The notes under the pieces were generated by a model, which worked only from the letters and a program-made list of their open reading frames with translations, was not told where the DNA came from and ran no database searches. A stretch of DNA of 12,648 nucleotides. Source: Candidatus Cloacimonadota bacterium (GTDB taxonomy: Bacteria > Cloacimonadota > Cloacimonadia > Cloacimonadales > Cloacimonadaceae). Where the stretch lies: assembly GCA_028681035.1 (NCBI GenBank), contig JAQUJJ010000107.1:1-12648 (forward strand), given 5' to 3'. This document shows, in pieces, positions 7,508 to 12,648 of the stretch. Each line of letters starts with the position of its first letter. The stretch's first letter is position 1. A program made the position numbers and the translations under genes.

Positions 7508-8554
7508 ATGAAAGCTCTAATTTTAAGTAATGAACATGAAAATGACCACGAAGGTTGGTTAAACGCGTGTAGCTTATCGAAAACGAAGATTCAATATGAT
7601 TGCGTCGACCTAACAAAACTGGATTGGATGGAGAAAATACTTCAGTTCAACCCGAATGTTTGCCTTTTAAAACCATCGGGTTTTACAAGCGAATATCGTA
7701 CCTTGTATCAAGAAAGAATCGAAGTAATTTGTCGTGATTTGGGTTTGGATGTGTTCCCAAATTATGATGAACTAAGGATTTATGAAAATAAGAGATACTT
7801 TAGCTATTGGGCTAAAGCAAATGACATTCCTCATCCACAGACAATGGTTAGCTACCATAAAAGTGAAGCTCTTGAAAAAGCATTATTGTTTGGCTTTCCG
7901 TTGGTTGCAAAAATGAATATAGGAGCCTCAGGTAGTGGAGTGAGAATAATCCGAGATCAAAAAGGATTAGTTCATTATATCGATCAAGCTTTTGGGAAGG
8001 GGATCACCAGTAAGACAGGTCCAAATCTTAAGAAAGGGAATAGAACTAAAAGAATTATCCGGAAGCTGCTCCATCCCAAGGAGTTACGCGAAAGGCTTAA
8101 GGTGTATAACGCAATCTCCAAGGATAAGCAGATAGGCTTTGTTGTTTTGCAAGAATTCATTGAACATGAATACGAATGGAGAGTTGTGCGTGTAGGAGAT
8201 TCTTTTTTTGCTCACAAAAAGCTGAAAGTGGGCGACAAAGCCAGTGGAACTTTGTTAAAAAACTACGATAATCCTCCCCCTCAATTACTTGATTTTGTTA
8301 AAGAATTGACCGATCGACATGGATTTCGTTCAGTTGCTGTAGATATTTTTATGAACACTGATAACTGTTACTTGGTAAACGAAATCCAGTGCATATTTGG
8401 GCAGTCTGACGCTTATCAAATGAAAGTAGATGGAGTCATTGGCCGCTATCTCTACTCAAACAATAATTGGGCGTTTGAACAGGGTGATTTTGCTCGAAAT
8501 GGCTGTTATGACCTCCGCTTGGATTATGTTATAAGAACTCATAATCAGGCTTGA
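7508..8554 (+). CDS. ATP-grasp ligase, RimK/glutathione-synthetase-like
   Basis: A second ATP-grasp enzyme, distinct from the one at 4737. The 348 aa include a pre-ATP-grasp domain (about 1-100) ending in DVFPNYDELRIYENKRYFSYW; DIPHPQTM; LVAKMNIGASGSGVRII with K135 and the glycine/serine loop 139-144; VLQEFIEHEYEWRVVRVGD, typical of the central strand region; and VAVDIFMNTDNCYLVNEIQCIF near the end. D279 and E292 fit the metal ligands, but the third, usually Asn in E-x-N, is Gln (E292-I-Q294). A basic insertion at about residues 170-200 (NLKKGNRTKRIIRKLL) may bind a nucleotide-linked or phosphorylated substrate. It starts 5 nt after the asparagine-synthetase-like gene, with AGGA at 7496-7499, and its TGA overlaps the TTG of the next gene. 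It is likely to form an amide or peptide-like bond in the same pathway; the exact substrate is unknown. Confidence 0.82.
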   Translation: MKALILSNEHENDHEGWLNACSLSKTKIQYDCVDLTKLDWMEKILQFNPNVCLLKPSGFTSEYRTLYQERIEVICRDLGLDVFPNYDELRIYENKRYFSYWAKANDIPHPQTMVSYHKSEALEKALLFGFPLVAKMNIGASGSGVRIIRDQKGLVHYIDQAFGKGITSKTGPNLKKGNRTKRIIRKLLHPKELRERLKVYNAISKDKQIGFVVLQEFIEHEYEWRVVRVGDSFFAHKKLKVGDKASGTLLKNYDNPPPQLLDFVKELTDRHGFRSVAVDIFMNTDNCYLVNEIQCIFGQSDAYQMKVDGVIGRYLYSNNNWAFEQGDFARNGCYDLRLDYVIRTHNQA

Positions 8555-9495
8555 TATACAATTTGAAGGCATTATTTGTGTGCAGTGGAAATCAGGGGAT
8601 TAGTCCGATTATCAAAGCACAAGCTGATTCTTTAGGCAAAGAAGGTCTGCAGATAAATATCGCCCCAATCATAGGCAAGGGATTATGGGGATACTTGAAG
8701 AATATATCCAGGATCCGGCAAAGTATCAATGAAATTAAACCCGACATAATTCATGCCCATTATTCATTCTGTGGCATTGTAGCTTCTCTGGCAACAAGGA
8801 AACCTGTGATTACCTCATTAATGGGTAGTGATGTCAAAAGTTCAGGCTTGTGGCGTATTATTATCCGCTTTTTTGTACGCTATGTCTGGCATATTACTAT
8901 TGTAAAGTCAGAAGACATGAAGAAAAGTCTTGGGTTGATAGCCGCTAAAATTCACGTTATCCCCAATGGGGTTGATCTCAATCTATTTAGGCCTATGGAT
9001 AAAATCAAGTGCCGTGAAAAAGTAAAGTGGGATCTTAATAAAAAAATCGTGCTCTTTGCCGCGGATCCCGAACGTCCGGAAAAAAACTACGATCTGGCTA
9101 AGACTGCCATCGATACTCTAAATAGAAGAGATGTTGAGCTTAAGGCAGTATATGATGTAGCCCATGAACGTATGCCTCTGTTCATGAATGCCGCAGATGC
9201 GCTTTTACTTACATCGCTATGGGAAGGTTCGCCGAATGTTGTCAAAGAAGCGATGGCTTGCAACTTACCGGTAGTATCTACGGATGTAGGGGATGTGCGC
9301 TGGCTACTTGGCAGCAAATATGGAAGTGCGATATGTACTCAGGACCCAAGCATAATTGCACGTGCACTTGAATCAGTATTTAGCTCCCAAGAATCAGTAT
9401 GCTATAGAGAATTATTAATCAAACTCAAGTTGGACTCTTTGTCAATCAGTGAGAATATTCTAAAATTATATAATCAATTAGTGCATAGGACGTGA
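8551..9495 (+). CDS. Glycosyltransferase, GT4 family
   Basis: GT-B-fold, retaining glycosyltransferase of 314 aa. The N-terminal domain contains KPDIIHAHYSFCGIVASLA, VITSLMGSDVKSSG and a basic patch around FFVRYVWHITIVKSEDMKK. The linker IHVIPNGVDLNLFRP is the classic GT4 signature. The C-terminal domain has IVLFAADPERPEKNYDLAK and LLTSLWEGSPNVVKEAMACN with a complete E225-x7-E233 donor motif, followed by LPVVSTDVGD. The DPERPEKNY segment is common in envelope-polysaccharide GT4 enzymes of Bacteroidota-like genomes. It is on the short side for the family but not obviously truncated. I took the TTG at 8551, which overlaps the previous TGA (TTGA); a second TTG at 8563 gives LKALFVCSGN and is also possible. 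Neither has a strong ribosome site, so translational coupling is likely. The sugar transferred is unknown. Confidence 0.9.
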   Translation: MIYNLKALFVCSGNQGISPIIKAQADSLGKEGLQINIAPIIGKGLWGYLKNISRIRQSINEIKPDIIHAHYSFCGIVASLATRKPVITSLMGSDVKSSGLWRIIIRFFVRYVWHITIVKSEDMKKSLGLIAAKIHVIPNGVDLNLFRPMDKIKCREKVKWDLNKKIVLFAADPERPEKNYDLAKTAIDTLNRRDVELKAVYDVAHERMPLFMNAADALLLTSLWEGSPNVVKEAMACNLPVVSTDVGDVRWLLGSKYGSAICTQDPSIIARALESVFSSQESVCYRELLIKLKLDSLSISENILKLYNQLVHRT

Positions 9496-9501
9496 TAGGA
9501 C

Positions 9502-10503
9502 ATGGCGCAGATATTAGATCATAATAGTATTGACCACAGTAAATGGGATGGTTATGTTGAGAGCCATCAATATGGGACAATCTTTCATTCAAGACAACTT
9601 TTTGGAGTTTATGAACAAACTCAAGGTTTAGAACCTTTTGCTTTATTTTGTATTTCAGATTCGGGAAACATCAGTGGGATGTTATTGGCATATTATCATA
9701 GCGTTTCTCATGGTGTGCTTGCACCATTTAGCCGTAGGACCGTTCTTTTGAATGCTCCCATAACGGACGATGATGACAGCTTGAACTTGTTGCTGAAAGC
9801 ACTAAGGAGAAAAGCAGCATCTCGAAGCATATATTTTGAAATTCGCAACCACTACAACTTAAACGATTCATTAAAAATATATGAAAAACTCAAGTTTACC
9901 TATGATCAGCATCTAAATATATTGGTTGATTTGTCTAAAGACGAGGATCAGCTTCTGGAAGAACTTGGCTCAAGAAGGAGACGACAGATTCGTAAGGGTA
10001 TTAAAGAAGGATTTGAGTTCCGTGCAAATGATGAAAGCGCAAGGATGAGTTTATACCCAATTTTGCAGGAAATCTATCAAAGGGCCAAATTACCACTGCA
10101 TCCACAGATTTTTTTTGAATCAATCTATGAACTGCCGTCCTCATGCTACGAAGTCCTCGGTTTATTCAAAGGAAATGAAGTAGTAGGTGCGGTGCTTTTG
10201 TTGAAACACAAAAACACCGTTTATAGTCTATTTGGTGGTAGCCGAGAAGAATTCTTTCAACAAAGACCCAACGATCTGATGTTTTGGTCTGCTTTGCTGT
10301 GGGCTAAAGCTGAAGGATATAGTACTTTTGATTGGCTTGGAGCGGGCCATCCAGATAAACCTTATGGTGTACGGGATTGGAAGAAGCAGTTTGGCGGAGA
10401 GTTTGTCAACTATGGCAGGATGTACTATTATCCGAACAAGCTTTTGTATCTGATAGCGGAGAAAACTTTTTCGCTCTATCGTAAGTTCCTGGGTTCTAAA
10501 TGA
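9502..10503 (+). CDS. FemAB/GNAT-type transferase
   Basis: 333-aa protein of the FemAB-like acyltransferase group (tandem GNAT folds; Acetyltransf_6 type). Family members either use aminoacyl-tRNA to add amino acids to cell-wall precursors or transfer other acyl groups in exopolysaccharide pathways. Visible marks are the first GNAT unit (about 1-130) with YGTIFHSRQLFGVYEQ and SIYFEIRN; LNILVDLSKDEDQLLEELG followed by the basic strip R158-RRRQIRK165, the typical sequence before the second unit; KGNEVVGAVLLLKHKN; FGGSREEFFQQRPNDLMFW; and YSTFDWLGAGHP near the end. The start ATG at 9502 is 6 nt after the glycosyltransferase stop. TAGGA occurs twice upstream (9486-9490 and 9496-9500), the nearer one unusually close to the ATG. 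Placed after two ATP-grasp genes and an amide synthetase-like gene, an aminoacyl transfer to the repeat unit is attractive but not shown. Confidence 0.82.
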   Translation: MAQILDHNSIDHSKWDGYVESHQYGTIFHSRQLFGVYEQTQGLEPFALFCISDSGNISGMLLAYYHSVSHGVLAPFSRRTVLLNAPITDDDDSLNLLLKALRRKAASRSIYFEIRNHYNLNDSLKIYEKLKFTYDQHLNILVDLSKDEDQLLEELGSRRRRQIRKGIKEGFEFRANDESARMSLYPILQEIYQRAKLPLHPQIFFESIYELPSSCYEVLGLFKGNEVVGAVLLLKHKNTVYSLFGGSREEFFQQRPNDLMFWSALLWAKAEGYSTFDWLGAGHPDKPYGVRDWKKQFGGEFVNYGRMYYYPNKLLYLIAEKTFSLYRKFLGSK

Positions 10504-10587
10504 ATGCTGCTAAAGTGTAAAGCACTTATTGCGCTTTGTAGGGCATCAAGCTATATGAAAAAACATCTTTGCGAGTTTATTAAATGA
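10504..10587 (+). CDS. 27-codon mini-ORF between the FemAB-like and DUF354 genes
   Basis: The ATG follows the FemAB-like TGA with no spacer, and its TGA at 10585-10587 overlaps the ATG of the DUF354 gene (ATGA). It therefore fills the 80-nt gap exactly, as the 35-codon ORF does at 1666. The 27-residue peptide is basic, has three cysteines and begins MLLKCKALIALCRASS. There is no clear ribosome site, so it would depend on reinitiation. It may be only a translational bridge, or not translated at all; no function can be given. Confidence 0.25.
   Translation: MLLKCKALIALCRASSYMKKHLCEFIK
10516..10540 (+). other. Hairpin in the gap before the DUF354 gene
   Basis: TGTAAAGC (10516-10523) can pair with GCTTTGTA (10533-10540) over 8 bp, two of them G-U, around a 9-nt loop. 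It competes with a smaller overlapping hairpin, AAGTG/CACTT at 10513-10527. No U-run follows, so it is not a normal terminator. It is AT-rich and may be chance. Confidence 0.2.
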
Positions 10588-11666
10588 ATATATTGATTGA
10601 TATTGGACATCCAGCCCATGTGCACTATTTTAAAAATATGGCATGGCAATTACTGGAATTGGGCCATCAGGTTCTGTTCACTGTTAAGGATAAAGAAGTT
10701 GCCGTACCACTTCTTCAGGCCTACAAATTTCGGTATGAAGTATTAGGCAGGAATAAAAAAGGGATTATCTCGAAATTAGCAGGTTTGTTTTTTTATACAG
10801 TTCGGTTGTTTAAGACTACCGTCAGAAATAGACCTCATATTCTGTTCAACGCTTCACTAAGTGCTGCTCTTGTCTCCTGGTTGCTGCGGAAGTATCATAT
10901 ATCCCTTGAGGACACTTTCAATATGGAACAGGTAAATCTCTACCTTCCGTTTACAAATTTGGTTATTACGGGTGACTATCCTCATCGAAATCTGGGCCGG
11001 AAACAGCTTGCTTTACCATTCTATCAAGAGCTACTTTATTTGCATCCCAAATACTTTACCCCTGATAGCTTGATATACGATACTCTAGGCCTCACAGAGG
11101 GCGATCGATACGCTGTAGTGCGCTTTGTTTCATGGGGAGCCTCACATGATGTGGGGCAGAGGGGAATGACTACAGAAAATAAGATAGAGTTAGTGAAACA
11201 ACTATCCAAGTATCTGAGGGTTTTTATTTCTTCAGAAGGAGAACTTCCTGACTCTCTTAAAGAATATCTAATCAAAATTCCGCCCGAAAAAATGCATGAT
11301 GCTCTTGCTTTTGCCCACTTATTTGTGGGAGAAAGCGCAACGATGGCGTCTGAGTGTACAATATTAGGCACACCTGCACTATATATGAATTCGAAAGAAT
11401 TCGGCTCTACAAGCGATCAATCCCAATATGGTTTGCTTGAGCTTTTTAATGAGTCCGAAGCAGACCAAAATGCTATGATTAGGCGGGCAGTCGAAATTGC
11501 AGCCGAGCCCTCATATAAAAAAAAGCATGAAGTAAAGCGGGAAAAGCTATTAGCTGATAAGATCGATGTTACTGCTTTTATGGTGTGGTTTGTTGAGAAT
11601 TATCCAAATTCAAAAAAGGAAATTCAGAACCCGCAATTTGATTTTAATAGATTTGGTGACAATTGA
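10584..11666 (+). CDS. DUF354 family protein (GT-B / UDP-GlcNAc 2-epimerase-like fold)
   Basis: 360-aa member of the DUF354 family, recognised by its opening MNILIDIGHPAHVHYFKNM, by VVRFVSWGASHDVGQRG in the middle (the linker between the two Rossmann-like halves), and by GESATMASECTILGTPALY (G249-E250-S251 onward), which corresponds to the nucleotide-sugar site region of GT-B enzymes. Family members occur in envelope polysaccharide clusters of bacteria and archaea; their biochemical role is not settled, with glycosyltransferase and epimerase-like roles both proposed from fold similarity. The start is the standard one for the family. Its ATG overlaps the mini-ORF stop, and only a weak GCGAG precedes it. 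The C-terminal end after about residue 340 (NSKKEIQNPQFDFNRFGDN) is polar and probably disordered. The TGA overlaps a TTG that opens the next small ORF. Confidence 0.87.
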   Translation: MNILIDIGHPAHVHYFKNMAWQLLELGHQVLFTVKDKEVAVPLLQAYKFRYEVLGRNKKGIISKLAGLFFYTVRLFKTTVRNRPHILFNASLSAALVSWLLRKYHISLEDTFNMEQVNLYLPFTNLVITGDYPHRNLGRKQLALPFYQELLYLHPKYFTPDSLIYDTLGLTEGDRYAVVRFVSWGASHDVGQRGMTTENKIELVKQLSKYLRVFISSEGELPDSLKEYLIKIPPEKMHDALAFAHLFVGESATMASECTILGTPALYMNSKEFGSTSDQSQYGLLELFNESEADQNAMIRRAVEIAAEPSYKKKHEVKREKLLADKIDVTAFMVWFVENYPNSKKEIQNPQFDFNRFGDN

Positions 11667-11854
11667 ACCTCAGCACAAGGTCTTTTTGGGGAAGCTTGAT
11701 ATTGCCCAAGTTAGGGGCTGATCACATGTCTAAGTTCTCAAATGAAAGATTTCAACACAAGATAATTGAAGACCAAGTCTTGAAGATCAAGCAACTCTTT
11801 CTTGAGTTGATCAAGGCTAGGCCAGTAAATTCTAACGTCTACCATCTAGGGTAA
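11663..11854 (+). CDS. Small protein of unknown function (63 aa, or 42 aa from an inner ATG)
   Basis: I do not recognise this protein. The frame opens at a TTG overlapping the DUF354 stop (TTGA at 11663-11666) and closes at TAA 4 nt before the deacetylase start. The inner ATG at 11726 has the better ribosome site (AGGGG at 11713-11717, 8 nt spacing), which would give a 42-aa product beginning MSKFSNERFQHKII. From there the sequence is an amphipathic, probably helical stretch (IIEDQVLKIKQLFLELIKA) followed by RPVNSNVYHLG. No signal peptide or metal site is seen. It may be a remnant of a larger enzyme, since its frame differs from that of the deacetylase, or a small partner protein of it. Coding potential is plausible because the gap is bridged exactly, but there is no homology support from reading. 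Confidence 0.45.
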   Translation: MNLSTRSFWGSLILPKLGADHMSKFSNERFQHKIIEDQVLKIKQLFLELIKARPVNSNVYHLG

Positions 11855-11858
11855 TCCT

Positions 11859-12614
11859 ATGCAAGACTTCACAGTAAAAACATATTCCGAGTTACTTAAC
11901 GCTCTCATCAGGGCTGGATACGCGTTTCAAACCTTTAGGGAATACTTGCATAAACCTCTTGAAAGAGTGGTGATTCTGCGGCACGATGTAGATAAGAGGC
12001 CAGAGAATTCAGTGATATTTGCAGAGATTGAACATGCAAAAAAGCTGAAGGCTTCTTATTTCTTTAGGGTAGTATCACAATCTTTACAGCCGGATAAACT
12101 GCTTGCGATAGCCAGGATGGGTCATGAGATTGGTTATCACTATGAGGATATGGACTTCGCTAAGGGTGACTTGGAAAAGGCCTTGGAGTCGTTTGTCCAC
12201 AATCTGGAGCTTCTACGTAAATTGGTTCCGATAGATACGATCTGTATGCATGGTAGTCCACTCTCCAAGTACGACAACAAAGAGCTCTGGCGTCATTATG
12301 ATTACCGGCAATATGGTATTCTGGGCGAGCCTTATTTTGATCTGGATTATAGCAAGATCTTTTATATTACCGATACGGGTAGAAAGTGGAATAATACTGA
12401 GGCCAGTATCCGGGATAAAGTGGACAGCTCTTTTCAGGTTGAGGTGAATAGCACAGAGCACTTTATTGAGCTGTTGAAGGCAAATGCCATGCCGGATCAG
12501 ATGATGATCAATACTCATCCGCAGAGATGGAATGATGGGTTAGGGCCTTGGATCAAAGAGCTGGTGGGGCAGACCTTGAAGAACCAGATTAAAAAAGTGA
12601 TTTCACGCAGATAG
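11859..12614 (+). CDS. Divergent polysaccharide deacetylase-like (NodB-fold) protein
   Basis: 251-aa soluble protein with the shortened (beta/alpha) barrel pattern of NodB-like carbohydrate deacetylases. The metal/catalytic motif reads VILRHDVDKRP (H42-D43-V44-D45), and the second motif is GHEIGYHYEDM with H89 and H94. In classical NodB enzymes H94 would be the first His of H-x3-H; here the position of the second His (98) is Met, and E96 or D97 might act instead. CMHGSPLSKYDN (about residues 129-140) and MINTHPQRW near the C-terminus are also typical of this subgroup. No signal peptide is seen, so it probably acts in the cytoplasm, for example removing an N-acetyl group from a lipid- or nucleotide-linked sugar to free an amine; this is inference. 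AGGG at 11848-11851 precedes the ATG at 11859. The last codons (Ser-Arg-Arg-stop) lie in the terminal repeat, so the true ancestral end may differ. Confidence 0.82.
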   Translation: MQDFTVKTYSELLNALIRAGYAFQTFREYLHKPLERVVILRHDVDKRPENSVIFAEIEHAKKLKASYFFRVVSQSLQPDKLLAIARMGHEIGYHYEDMDFAKGDLEKALESFVHNLELLRKLVPIDTICMHGSPLSKYDNKELWRHYDYRQYGILGEPYFDLDYSKIFYITDTGRKWNNTEASIRDKVDSSFQVEVNSTEHFIELLKANAMPDQMMINTHPQRWNDGLGPWIKELVGQTLKNQIKKVISRR

Positions 12615-12648
12615 CGCGGATAGGGTTTCTCACAGATCACACAGATTG
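12604..12648 (+). repeat. Short degenerate direct repeats, C(A/G)C(A/G)GAT type
   Basis: Four short units are visible: CACGCAGATAG (12604-12614), CGCGGATAGG (12615-12624), CACAGATCA (12631-12639) and CACAGATTG (12640-12648), the second and third separated by GTTTCT. The array continues past the window edge. Its first unit supplies the last codons and the stop of the deacetylase gene. I associate such units with dispersed intergenic repeats of Cloacimonadota and some Bacteroidota, which is recollection rather than a database result. Function unknown. Confidence 0.65.

Noticed and set aside
10516..10540. Hairpin after the FemAB-like gene as an intrinsic terminator
   Set aside because: Weak AT-rich stem with two G-U pairs and no U-run; the DUF354 gene follows in coupled arrangement.
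11036..11371. Longest minus-strand open frame (111 codons) inside the DUF354 gene
   Set aside because: It lies entirely within a well-recognised family protein on the other strand, with no ribosome site or known motif.
1666..11854. RiPP-type system: mini-ORFs as precursor peptides modified by ATP-grasp and Asn-synthetase-like enzymes (lasso or microviridin-like)
   Set aside because: No leader protease, no ABC exporter, no lasso or microviridin core motif in the small peptides, and the surrounding genes are clearly for a Wzx/Wzy polysaccharide.

Overview
The window is an accessory polysaccharide-biosynthesis locus. All recognisable genes lie on the + strand and are packed tightly, with many 4-nt overlaps. 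Base composition looks moderately AT-rich (about 40% GC by eye). The Wzx/Wzy pair implies a Gram-negative cell envelope. The 3' end runs into short degenerate C(A/G)C(A/G)GAT-type units of a kind I associate with intergenic DNA of Cloacimonadota and some Bacteroidota. A member of Cloacimonadota or a related anaerobe is my best guess, but this is inference, not proof.

Layout: (1) 78-524 is a small conserved-looking protein of unknown function, behind a strong Shine-Dalgarno that could be masked by a perfect 9-bp hairpin. (2) 569-4617 is the polymer-export core: a GT4-like glycosyltransferase with a D-x7-E signature, a 35-codon mini-ORF coupled to both neighbours, a Wzx-type flippase and a Wzy/O-antigen-ligase-type membrane protein. 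(3) 4737-10503 is a compact block of five genes: a sugar-transfer-associated ATP-grasp, an asparagine-synthetase-like protein that has lost the N-terminal catalytic cysteine, a second (RimK/glutathione-synthetase-like) ATP-grasp, a GT4 glycosyltransferase with intact E-x7-E, and a FemAB/GNAT-type transferase. (4) 10504-12614 holds a 27-codon mini-ORF, a DUF354 (GT-B fold) protein, a 63-codon small ORF and a divergent NodB-like polysaccharide deacetylase. The stop codon of the deacetylase lies inside the terminal repeat.

How the genes could work together: Wzx and Wzy flip and polymerise lipid-linked repeat units, and the GT4 enzymes and possibly DUF354 build them. The most interesting part is the middle block. 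Two ATP-grasp ligases, one AMP-forming amide synthetase-like enzyme and one FemAB-like transferase in a row suggest that the repeat unit or its carrier is decorated by amide bonds, for example an aminoacylated, amidated or lactam-bearing sugar acid. The deacetylase may expose amines for this. No initiating sugar-phosphate transferase, chain-length regulator, outer-membrane exporter or nucleotide-sugar synthesis gene is present here, so the locus is incomplete in this window. There is no gene-free stretch above 300 bases. The longest gap outside confident genes (4618-4736) contains only a doubtful 29-codon ORF.
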